NCBI RefSeq assembly: GCF_001514305.1
Contig: NZ_KQ949098.1
Location: 93,257-157,256 of the forward strand
Direction of reading: 5' to 3'
DNA from: Streptomyces dysideae
Lineage (GTDB): Bacteria; Actinomycetota; Actinomycetes; Streptomycetales; Streptomycetaceae
DNA length: 64,000 nucleotides
The notes under the pieces were generated by a model. The model searched no databases. It saw only the letters and a program-made list of their open reading frames with translations, and was not told where the DNA came from. A program made the translations under genes and the position numbers. Of this stretch, positions 39,818 to 47,355 are shown in pieces (position 1 is the first letter of the stretch; the number at the start of each line of letters is the position of its first letter).

Positions 39818-40522
39818 TCAGGCCTTCAACTTGTAGCCGAAGCCGCGGACCGTCTCGATGCGGTCCTGGCCGATCTTCGTACGCAGCCGCTGCACATGGA
39901 CGTCGACGACGCGGGTGTCCCCGCCCCAGCCGTAGTCCCAGACGCGCTCCAGCAGCTTGTCCCGCGACAGCACCGTGCCGGGCGCCGACGAGAACTCCAG
40001 CAGCAGCCGCATCTCGGTCGGGGTGAGCGCCACCGGCTGCCCGGCCCGGCGCACCTCCATGCCCTCGGTGTCGACCTCCAGGTCGCCGAAGGTCAGCATG
40101 CCGCCGGCCGCCGCGGCCCCGGCGTCGTCCGCCCGGTCGCCGCCGTTCGCGTGCCCGAACCGGCGCAGTACCGCCCGGATCCGCGCGACCAGCACGGCAC
40201 CGTCGAACGGCTTGGTGACGTAGTCGTCCGCGCCCGCCTCCAGGCCGAGCACGACGTCGATGGAGTCGGCCCGCGCCGACAGCATGATCACCGGCACGGT
40301 CGACTCGTCCCGGATGCGCCGGCACAGGCTCACCCCGTCGAGCCCCGGAACCATGACGTCCAGCAGCGCGATGTCGGGCCGGTCCGCCCGGAACGCCTCC
40401 AGCCCCGACAGCCCGTCGGGCATCGCGGTGACCGCGAAACCGTCCCGCTCCAGGGCGAGCTGGGTGGCCTCGCGGATGACGTCGTCGTCCTCGACGAACA
40501 GGACGTGGGTCTGGTCTGCCAT
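39818..40522 (-). CDS. cseB: Response regulator CseB
   Basis: A 234-residue OmpR/PhoB-type regulator. The receiver domain has acidic pocket VEDDD, phosphoacceptor Asp 55 in IALLDVMVPG and the Lys in YVTKPFDG. The C-terminal winged helix has PTEMRLLLEF, RDKLLERVWDYGW and VHVQRLRTKIG. Phosphorylated CseB activates sigE transcription in S. coelicolor. ATG 40522 gives the expected length; an in-frame upstream start at 40552 would add ten residues. It follows cseA by 45 bp and precedes cseC. Confidence 0.95.
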   Translation of the reverse strand: MADQTHVLFVEDDDVIREATQLALERDGFAVTAMPDGLSGLEAFRADRPDIALLDVMVPGLDGVSLCRRIRDESTVPVIMLSARADSIDVVLGLEAGADDYVTKPFDGAVLVARIRAVLRRFGHANGGDRADDAGAAAAGGMLTFGDLEVDTEGMEVRRAGQPVALTPTEMRLLLEFSSAPGTVLSRDKLLERVWDYGWGGDTRVVDVHVQRLRTKIGQDRIETVRGFGYKLKA

Positions 40523-40567
40523 CCCGCCGCTCTCAGTCCTCGTGTGTCTCACGTATGTCCCAGGTGC

Positions 40568-41281
40568 TCAGTTACCGGGCTCCGGCGTCGCCTCGTCCGG
40601 GACGACAGTGCCGTACTCGCTGTGCGAGAAGTGTGTCTGGACGAAGCGGCCCGCGGTCCAGCGGTAGGTGATCACGTCCTCACCGGACGGGTTCGACACC
40701 GGGTCGCCATCCTCGTACAGCTGTTTGGTGACCACCAGGTCGCCGCGGTCGATCTCCGCGTAGACCGGCGGCTGCTCGGCCGTGAACACGTTCACGTACG
40801 CGCCGTCCTGCTCGCGATACACATACGAGCCAACACCGACCACGTCCCCGCAGGTCAGCACGTTGACGACGACGTCGTCCGCCGAGCCTCCGGTCATGTT
40901 GCCGTAGTACACGTCGACGGGGTACTTGTCGGCGGCGCACGGCTTCAGACCGCGCTTCACCTCCGCCGAGACCCGCGGGTCCCGCTTGACCAGTTCGACC
41001 GCGTCGACGCGCTTCGCCGGGGACGCGGAGAGGGAGGCCGACGGTGCCACTACGCCGCCCGCCACGGGATCGGTACGGGCCGGGCCCTCGTCGCGGGCGC
41101 CGGTGCCGCCGGTGGCGCACGCCGAGACGAAAAGGGCGAGGGCGGCGAACACGGCCATCGCCGTGAACACCGCCTGATGACTCCCTGGGGCCGGTGCGGT
41201 CCCGGGCCGGACGGATCCGCTGCGGTCGGGATCCCCCTCCCCGTGCCCGGTGCCGGTGGCCCTCGTGCCTAGGCCGCGCAA
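40568..41281 (-). CDS. cseA: Lipoprotein CseA
   Basis: CseA is the extracytoplasmic lipoprotein that dampens the sigE response, probably by acting on CseC. A hydrophobic signal (AVFTAMAVFAALALFVSAC) ends in the lipobox VSAC, after which the mature protein begins ATGGTGARDEG. The rest has no enzyme motif and includes a Cys pair (LKPCAADK and VLTCGDVV). The start is uncertain. TTG 41281 overlaps the end of sigE but gives an odd long pre-signal region; GTG 41170 is behind GGGAG but leaves few positive residues. Identity rests largely on operon position. Confidence 0.85.
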   Translation of the reverse strand: MRGLGTRATGTGHGEGDPDRSGSVRPGTAPAPGSHQAVFTAMAVFAALALFVSACATGGTGARDEGPARTDPVAGGVVAPSASLSASPAKRVDAVELVKRDPRVSAEVKRGLKPCAADKYPVDVYYGNMTGGSADDVVVNVLTCGDVVGVGSYVYREQDGAYVNVFTAEQPPVYAEIDRGDLVVTKQLYEDGDPVSNPSGEDVITYRWTAGRFVQTHFSHSEYGTVVPDEATPEPGN

Positions 41282-41817
41282 CGCTCCCGCTCCTCACGCT
41301 CCAGCGCGCGTGCGCCGAGCTCGTCGTCATCCCTGCTCTCCAGCTCCTCGCGGAGCCGGGCGAGCGCCCGGTGCAGCGTGCTCTTGACCGTTCCGGCCGA
41401 CATGCCGAGGGCGGCGGCCGTCTCCTCCGTGGACATCTGCTCCCAGTGTCGCAGCACCACGACACTGCGCTGCTTGGGAGCCAGCACCTTCATGATGTCC
41501 ATCAGCAGGGCACGGTCGGCGTGCTGCTCGGTGGCGTCGTCGACCGAGGCGTCCGGGAGCTGCTCGGTCGGCACCTCCTCCAGCTTCCGGGCCCGCCACC
41601 ACTCGGTCCGGGTGTTGATCATGACCCGGCGCAGATAGGCGTCCGCGAGCCGCTTGTCCGCGATGCCGTCCCAGCGGTGGTACGTCCGCACCAGCGCCGT
41701 CTGGAGCAGGTCCTGGGCGTCGACCGGGTCCGGGACCAGCCGGCGGGCGCTGCGCAGCAGCGCGTCCTGCCGGGTGCGGACGTACTCCTCGAACTCGAGC
41801 ACCTCTCCCTGCGCCAT
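41269..41817 (-). CDS. sigE: ECF sigma factor SigE
   Basis: SigE directs cell-envelope stress genes. The 182-residue protein has ECF region 2 (FEEYVRTRQDALLRSARRLV, DLLQTALVRTYHRW, YLRRVMINTRTEWWR) and region 4 (LAPKQRSVVVLRHWEQMSTE, ALGMSAGTVKSTLHRALARL), with no region 3. The sequence agrees closely with S. coelicolor SigE as I recall it. ATG 41817 has GGAGG 9 bases upstream. Its control is through CseB acting at the promoter region 41818-42115 rather than an anti-sigma factor; none is encoded here. Confidence 0.96.
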   Translation of the reverse strand: MAQGEVLEFEEYVRTRQDALLRSARRLVPDPVDAQDLLQTALVRTYHRWDGIADKRLADAYLRRVMINTRTEWWRARKLEEVPTEQLPDASVDDATEQHADRALLMDIMKVLAPKQRSVVVLRHWEQMSTEETAAALGMSAGTVKSTLHRALARLREELESRDDDELGARALEREERERCAA

Positions 41818-41881
41818 GCTGACCGCCTCCGATTCCCCGTACCCGGAACGGCTGTTCGCCGCCCGTGTGATCCGTGCTCAT

Positions 41882-42075
41882 CCGTGCCTGTCGGGCACGG
41901 AGATGAAGCTACGGAGGCGTTGTCACGGGCCTGTCCGAAGCAGCCTGCGGCCAGCGCTCGGCTGTCCGTCGGTTGTGTAACGGAAGCAGGAAAGGGGTAA
42001 ATGGGAGCGCCGAGTTGGGGTGGTATCGGGTGACCTGGTCGTTGAGGGTGTGGCGGAAGCTGTCACGGGCCTGTC
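41882..42075 (-). promoter_or_regulatory. sigE control region: leader hairpin and a 15-bp direct repeat
   Basis: The 298-bp gap between sigE and mutY holds a hairpin (CCGTGCC / GGCACGG, 41882-41900) in the probable sigE leader. It also holds two exact copies of TGTCACGGGCCTGTC, at 41921-41935 and 42061-42075, 140 bp apart. As an OmpR-type activator CseB should bind repeats near the promoter, so these copies are candidates. A clear -35/-10 pair could not be assigned. Confidence 0.4.
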
Positions 42076-42115
42076 GACCCTGTGATGTGTCTGTGCGTCG
42101 GTCCGGCCCGGTACG

Positions 42116-43042
42116 TCAGCTCTGCGGCAGCCGGTACAGCCCGCCCGCCAGCGGCTCCACCAGACCGTCCGCGACGAGGCCGTCGAGCGCCCGGGCCCGC
42201 TGCACCGGCTCGTGCCACACCCGGTCCAGGACCGCCTGCGGCACGGGCGCGTGCGCCTCCCGCAGTACGGCGAGCAGCTTGCCGCGCACCTGGCGGTCGG
42301 TCCCCGCGTACGTCTGACCTCGCCGCGGCGGACCGTCGTGCTCCGGCTTGCCCGCGAGGCGCCAGGCACACTGGGCGGCGATGGGACAGCGGTGACAGGA
42401 CTCGCTCTTGGCGGTGCACACCAGCGCGCCGAGCTCCATCGAGGCGGCGGCCCAGCGCGCGGCGGTCTGCTCGTCGGCGGGCAGCAGCGCGCGGGCGAGC
42501 TTGCGCTCGGCGGCGGTGGTGGCGTTCGGCGGGTACTGCACACCGGTGACGGCCCGCGCGAAGACACGGCGGACGTTGGTGTCGAGCACGGCATGCCGCT
42601 GCCCGTACGCGAACGACGCCACCGCCGCGGCCGTGTACTCACCGATGCCGGGCAGCGCGAGCAACTGGGCGTGGTCGGTCGGTACGTCGCCGCCGTGCCG
42701 TTCCGTTATGGCGACGGCGGCACCGTGCAGCCGCAGCGCGCGGCGTGGGTAGCCGAGCCGGCCCCAGGCGCGCACGGCCTCGCCGGGCGCCTCCTCGGCC
42801 AGGTCGGCGGGGCGCGGCCAACGGGCCAGCCACTGCTCGTAGACGGGCAGGACGCGGTTCACCGGCGTCTGCTGCAACATGAACTCACTGACCATCACCC
42901 CCCACGGCCCGGCCTCCGGGCGCCGCCACGGCAGATCCCGGGCGTGCTCCTCGAACCAGTCGATGACGGGGGCGTGCAGGCCCTCTCCGAGGGGGAGGGC
43001 GTCGCCGGTGCTGCTGTGCGGGGGCTTCGTGGGCGCAGTCAT
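42116..43042 (-). CDS. mutY: A/G-specific adenine glycosylase
   Basis: MutY removes adenine mispaired with 8-oxoguanine. The 308-residue protein has the HhH-GPD fold: MLQQTPVNRVLPVYEQWL, the helix-hairpin-helix LPGIGEYTAAAVASFAYG, the catalytic Asp region VLDTNVRRVFAR, and a [4Fe-4S] cluster loop with four Cys ending CHRCPIAAQC. The C-terminal domain is short, as in actinobacterial MutY. ATG 43042 follows GGGAGG. The gene is transcribed towards sigE with the sigE control region between them. Confidence 0.94.
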   Translation of the reverse strand: MTAPTKPPHSSTGDALPLGEGLHAPVIDWFEEHARDLPWRRPEAGPWGVMVSEFMLQQTPVNRVLPVYEQWLARWPRPADLAEEAPGEAVRAWGRLGYPRRALRLHGAAVAITERHGGDVPTDHAQLLALPGIGEYTAAAVASFAYGQRHAVLDTNVRRVFARAVTGVQYPPNATTAAERKLARALLPADEQTAARWAAASMELGALVCTAKSESCHRCPIAAQCAWRLAGKPEHDGPPRRGQTYAGTDRQVRGKLLAVLREAHAPVPQAVLDRVWHEPVQRARALDGLVADGLVEPLAGGLYRLPQS

Positions 43043-43163
43043 GACGTTCCGATCCTCCCACGCGGGGAGGCCGACCCGGGCGTACCGCCACCCGCCGGGA
43101 GGACGACGGCGCCTGACGATCGACAACAGTGCCGACCCGCCGGTCGCTTGTAGCGTCGGGCGG

Positions 43164-43478
43164 ATGGAACGTCCTCGGATCCTGCGGGGCTGTCTGCTCT
43201 GGGCGGGGCCGGCACTGCCGGCGCTCACGGCGGACGGGCTCGGCCTGAACGAGCCGCACGGCCTCTGGCCGCAACTGGCAGTACTCGCCGTGCTCGCGGC
43301 GGCGGTCACCGTGGCGCGACGGCAGCCGGTGGCGGCCTTCGGCGCGGTTGCCGTCCTTGGCCTGGCCGCCGGCCCCGCCCTGTTCACCGTCTCCTACGGC
43401 CCCGCCCTCGCCGTCCGGTCGTCGTGGCGGCGAGCGGGACCGCCGTCACTGTGTGCGGTGTCGGTGATGTCGCGGTAG
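43164..43478 (+). pseudogene. Possible truncated membrane-sensor fragment
   Basis: A 104-codon frame starts MERPRILRGCLLWAGPALPA and contains hydrophobic helices LAVLAVLAAAVTVARRQPV and VAAFGAVAVLGLAAGPALF. This looks like the N-terminal membrane part of a streptomycete sensor histidine kinase (RRQPVAAF-type loop). It then ends in SSWRRAGPPSLCAVS nonsense, with no kinase domain following in any frame. It may be a decayed remnant or a chance small membrane protein. It lies between mutY and a membrane-anchored protein gene. Confidence 0.35.
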
Positions 43479-43676
43479 AGCCCGGCGTCGTCGAAGTCCA
43501 TGGTCACGGACGGTAGGTGGCGGGCCGATACGGTCACATCCTGCGATCGTCAGGTGCTCCACCTGACGAAAGACAGGGGGTGGGACGGCGTTTCCGGGAT
43601 GATGATCCGGAAAAGTTGTGGCTGTTGGCGGCGGGTGGGACGGGCGAACCGGCCGATCTCTCGTACAGTTTGCGCC

Positions 43677-44504
43677 GTGGGATCTCTGCGCAATCCGGTC
43701 GGGCCGCTTCCCTCCTCCATCTACTGGCGACGGAGGGCCGTCATGCTGTCCGTGGTCGCCCTGATGGCACTGCTGATCACCTGGGTGCTCACCTCGGGCG
43801 GCGGGGGCGGCAAGAACGGCGCCAACGGGTCCGACGACAAGAATCCCTCGCCCTCGACCATCACACCGGGGCCGACCGGTTCCGGGCCGGCGATCAGTCA
43901 AGCCCCGGGCGGGCGCGAGGAGTCGACCGGGGGCGGGGATTCCAGCGGGTCGGGGGACGGGGCCGGCGACGGCTCCGGCACAGGCTCTGGCTCCGGTTCC
44001 GGGGGCTCCAGCGGGTCGGACGGCTCGGGTGGCGGCACGGCCGGCGGTGGCTCGGGCAGCGGTGTCGGCAGGGACGACACGATTCCGGCGAGCTCTCCGC
44101 TGCCCAACTGCACCGTGAGCGCCGTGAAGTTGAGCGTGCGCAGCCTCCACAACGCGTACGAGCCCGGTGAGACGCCCGCGGTGCTGCTGACCGCGACGAA
44201 CTCCTCCGGCAGCGACTGCAAGGTCGATCTCGGGCCGAAGCACGCGGTGTTGACGATCACTCAGGCGGACAGCGACGACGACTACTGGTCCTCCGCCGAC
44301 TGCCCCAAGGTCTCCGGCAGCCTGCTGTACCGGGTGCCCGCCGGGAGCAGCATCACGTACACCGTGCAGTGGGACCGCAAGCCGAGCGCTCCCGAGTGCG
44401 CGACGCCTCCGGCGGGGGCGGCAGGGGCGGGGACGTATCTGGTGGAGGCACAGGCTCCGGGGTTTGCGAAGGCGCAGACGTCGTTCGTGCTGGAGAACGA
44501 CTAG
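43677..44504 (+). CDS. Membrane-anchored protein with Gly/Ser-rich linker
   Basis: The 275-residue protein has a single N-terminal membrane helix (VMLSVVALMALLITWVLTSG, after RRR). A long Gly/Ser/Asp-rich linker follows, then an extracytoplasmic beta-rich domain of about 130 residues with Cys residues in PNCTVSAVKLSV, GSDCKVDLG, SADCPKVSG and PECATPP that could form two disulfides. GTG 43677 gives a short cytoplasmic tail; TACAGT at 43664-43669 is 7 bases upstream and could be a -10 for a leaderless mRNA. It is convergent with disA. Function is unknown. Confidence 0.78.
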   Translation: MGSLRNPVGPLPSSIYWRRRAVMLSVVALMALLITWVLTSGGGGGKNGANGSDDKNPSPSTITPGPTGSGPAISQAPGGREESTGGGDSSGSGDGAGDGSGTGSGSGSGGSSGSDGSGGGTAGGGSGSGVGRDDTIPASSPLPNCTVSAVKLSVRSLHNAYEPGETPAVLLTATNSSGSDCKVDLGPKHAVLTITQADSDDDYWSSADCPKVSGSLLYRVPAGSSITYTVQWDRKPSAPECATPPAGAAGAGTYLVEAQAPGFAKAQTSFVLEND

Positions 44505-44532
44505 TAACCGCTGGGGCAGACGCCTGCGTGCC

Positions 44533-45657
44533 CTAGACGTACCGCTCCAGGATCGACGACTCCGCCAGCCGGGACAGCCCCTCCCGCACACTCCGCGCCC
44601 GGGCCTCCCCGACCCCGTCCACGGTCTGCAGGTCATCGACGCTCGCGGCGAGCAGCTTCTGCAGCCCCCCGAAGTGCTCCACCAGCCGGTCGATGATCGC
44701 CCCCGGCAGCCGCGGCACCTTGGCCAGCAGCCGGAAGCCCCGCGGGGACACCGCGGAGTCCAGCGCCTCCGGCGAGCCCGTGTAGCCCAGCGCCCGAGCC
44801 ACCGTCGGGAGTTCGAGGAGCTCCGCGTGGGTGAGGGCGTCCAGTTCGTACAGCGCCTCGTCGACCGTGCGGGAACGCTTCGCCGTCGGCTCGGGGACGT
44901 AGTCCCGCACGACCAGCTCACGCTCGGGCTCCACGCCCGCGATCAGCTCGTCGAGCTGGAGGGCCAGCAGCCGCCCGTCGGTGCCCAGCTCCACCACGTA
45001 CTCGGCGATCTCGGTGGCGATACGCCGCACCATCTCCAGGCGCTGCGCCACCGCGGAGACGTCCCGGACCGTGACGAGGTCCTCGATCTCCAGCGCTGAC
45101 AACGTTCCCGCGACCTCGTCGAGGCGGAGTTTGTAGCGCTCCAGGGTCGCCAGGGCCTGGTTGGCACGGGACAGGATCGCGGCCGAGTCCTCCAGGACGC
45201 GGCGCTGGCCGTCGACGTAGAGGGCGACGAGCCGCATCGACTGTGAGACGGACACCACGGGGAAGCCGACCTGCCTGCTCACCCGGTCCGCCGTGCGGTG
45301 CCGCGTGCCCGTCTCCTCCGTGGGGATCGTCGGGTCCGGCACCAGCTGGACGCCGGCGCGCAGGATCTTCGAGAGGTCGGACGAGAGCACGATGCCGCCG
45401 TCGAGCTTGCACAGCTCGCGCAGCCGGGTCGACGTGAACTCGACGTCCAGGATGAATCCACCCGTGCACATCGCTTCGACGGTCTTGTCGGAGCCGAGCA
45501 CGATGAGCCCGCCCGTGTTGCCGCGAAGAATCCGTTCGAGGCCGTCGCGCAGGGCCGTGCCGGGTGCCACGGCGCTCAGTGAGGCGCGCATCAGGCCATC
45601 GGCACCGGAGCTCCCACCGGACTTTCCGGGAGCTGCTGCCCGGTCGTTGGCTGCCAC
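44533..45657 (-). CDS. disA: DNA integrity scanning diadenylate cyclase DisA
   Basis: DisA makes c-di-AMP from two ATP and scans DNA for branched structures. The 374-residue protein has the DAC domain motifs CKLDGGIVLSSDL and TGTRHRTADRVSRQ (residues about 90-150). A helical linker and C-terminal helix-hairpin-helix motifs follow (VPRLPGAIIDRLVEHFGGL, VDDLQTVDGVGEARA). GTG 45657 sits 6 bases after GGAGGAG. It is downstream of radA in the same direction (80 bp), the conserved radA-disA pairing in which RadA restrains DisA activity. It is probably the main c-di-AMP source of the cell. Confidence 0.97.
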   Translation of the reverse strand: MAANDRAAAPGKSGGSSGADGLMRASLSAVAPGTALRDGLERILRGNTGGLIVLGSDKTVEAMCTGGFILDVEFTSTRLRELCKLDGGIVLSSDLSKILRAGVQLVPDPTIPTEETGTRHRTADRVSRQVGFPVVSVSQSMRLVALYVDGQRRVLEDSAAILSRANQALATLERYKLRLDEVAGTLSALEIEDLVTVRDVSAVAQRLEMVRRIATEIAEYVVELGTDGRLLALQLDELIAGVEPERELVVRDYVPEPTAKRSRTVDEALYELDALTHAELLELPTVARALGYTGSPEALDSAVSPRGFRLLAKVPRLPGAIIDRLVEHFGGLQKLLAASVDDLQTVDGVGEARARSVREGLSRLAESSILERYV

Positions 45658-45737
45658 TGCACTCCTCCGGTCGCAGGTTCTGGGGTGCTCCCGTTTCGCA
45701 CAATCGGTCGTACGGACGGGCGAGACCTGGGCAAAGT

Positions 45738-47147
45738 CTACCGGCGGTCCTCCTCGTCCCGTGGGGCCTCTCGGCGACGCGAGCGCGGAAGGACCCGGAG
45801 AGCGTCCCCTATGTCGGCCACTTCCAGGACCTTCATGCCGGACGGGATCTTGCCCGGGTCGCCCGGCACGAGGGCGTGCGTGAAGCCGAGGCGGTGTGCC
45901 TCCGCGAGTCTGCGCTGGACGCCCGTGACCCGTCTGACCTCGCCCGCGAGGCCCACTTCGCCGATCGCGACGAGGTTCTTGGGCAGGGGAGTGTCGCTGG
46001 CCGCGGAGGCCAGGGCGAGAGCGATGGCGAGGTCGGCGGCGGGCTCGGAGAGCTTCACCCCGCCGACCGTCGCGGAGTAGATGTCCCGCTTGCCGAGGGC
46101 GCTGATCCGGCCGCGCTGCTCCAGCACCGCCAGCATCATCGAGACGCGGGAGGTCTCCAGACCGGACGTCGTACGGCGTGGGGAGGGGATCTGGGAGTCG
46201 ACGGTGAGCGCCTGGACCTCGGCGACCAGGGGGCGGCGGCCCTCCAGGGTGACCGTGAGACAGGTGCCCGGGACCGGCTCCGCACGTCGGGTCAGGAACA
46301 GGCCGCTCGGGTCGGTCAGGCCCGTGATGCCCTCGTCGTGCAGCTCGAAGCAGCCGACCTCGTCGGTCGCGCCGTAGCGGTTCTTGATGCCCCGCACGAG
46401 ACGCAGGCGCGCGTGCCGGTCGCCCTCGAAGCTGAGCACCACGTCCACGAGGTGTTCCAGGAGACGCGGACCCGCGATGGCGCCGTCCTTGGTGACATGG
46501 CCCACAAGGAGGGTGGACATGCCCCGCTCCTTGGACGCCCGGATCAGCGCGCCCGCCACCTCGCGCACCTGGGCCATGCCGCCGGGGGCGCCGTCGATCT
46601 CCGGGGAGGCCACCGTCTGCACGGAGTCCAGGATCAGCAGGGACGGCTTCACCGCGTCCAAGTGGCCGAGTACGGCGGCCAGGTCGGTCTCGGCGGCGAG
46701 ATACAGGTGGTCGTCGATGGCCTTGATGCGGTCGGCGCGCATCCGGACCTGGCTCGCCGACTCCTCGCCGGTGACGTAGAGGGTGCGATGCTCGTCGCTC
46801 GCCGCCTTGGCCGCCACGTCGAGCAGCAGCGTGGACTTGCCGACGCCGGGCTCGCCGGCCAGCAGGACCACCGCGCCGGGGACCAGGCCGCCGCCGAGCA
46901 CACGGTCCAGTTCGGGCACGCCGGTGGAGCGGGCGGTGGCCTGGCGGCCGTCGACCTGGCCGATGGGCAGGGCGGAGGTGGTGACGCGCCCCGGCGTCGT
47001 CGTGCGGACCGCGGGCGCACCGTACTCCTCGACCGTCCCCCAGGCCTGGCACTCCGGGCAGCGGCCGAGCCACTTGGCCGTCTGCCAGCCGCACTCCGTG
47101 CAGCGGTAGGACGGTCGGTCCTTGGTGGTCTTGGTACGGGCAGCCAT
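45738..47147 (-). CDS. radA: DNA repair protein RadA
   Basis: RadA (Sms) is a RecA-like helicase that promotes branch migration in recombination. The 469-residue protein has an N-terminal zinc finger (CTECGWQTAKWLGRCPEC, residues 14-31), a RecA-type ATPase with Walker A GEPGVGKSTLL, the RadA-specific KNRYG motif, and a C-terminal Lon-protease-like domain (VAIGEVGLAGEVRRV). ATG 47147 starts MAARTKTTKDRPSYRC. It precedes disA and is divergent from the sigma-like/BACON gene. Confidence 0.97.
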   Translation of the reverse strand: MAARTKTTKDRPSYRCTECGWQTAKWLGRCPECQAWGTVEEYGAPAVRTTTPGRVTTSALPIGQVDGRQATARSTGVPELDRVLGGGLVPGAVVLLAGEPGVGKSTLLLDVAAKAASDEHRTLYVTGEESASQVRMRADRIKAIDDHLYLAAETDLAAVLGHLDAVKPSLLILDSVQTVASPEIDGAPGGMAQVREVAGALIRASKERGMSTLLVGHVTKDGAIAGPRLLEHLVDVVLSFEGDRHARLRLVRGIKNRYGATDEVGCFELHDEGITGLTDPSGLFLTRRAEPVPGTCLTVTLEGRRPLVAEVQALTVDSQIPSPRRTTSGLETSRVSMMLAVLEQRGRISALGKRDIYSATVGGVKLSEPAADLAIALALASAASDTPLPKNLVAIGEVGLAGEVRRVTGVQRRLAEAHRLGFTHALVPGDPGKIPSGMKVLEVADIGDALRVLPRSRRREAPRDEEDRR

Positions 47148-47247
47148 GCGGAGAACCGTAGCCCCCGGCGCTGACAACGCGTGCCCGGTACGGCGCACTA
47201 CCTCCCAACCCGGCACAAACCATCCAGCCTCACATCGAAACAGCCGC

Positions 47248-47262
47248 GGAACCGGAGGTTCC
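47248..47262. promoter_or_regulatory. Perfect palindrome in the radA divergent region
   Basis: GGAACCGGAGGTTCC (perfect 6-bp arms around GGA) lies 101 bp upstream of radA and 94 bp before the divergent gene. It could be an operator or the loop of a leader hairpin. No SOS-type box was recognised nearby. Confidence 0.3.
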
Positions 47263-47355
47263 TGTCCCCTTATGAGGGATCGTTTCACCCGTATGGATTA
47301 AATGTGCTCAAGGGGGGAGAAGCCGCCTCCGCACGCCCCCTACGGTCCACGGATT

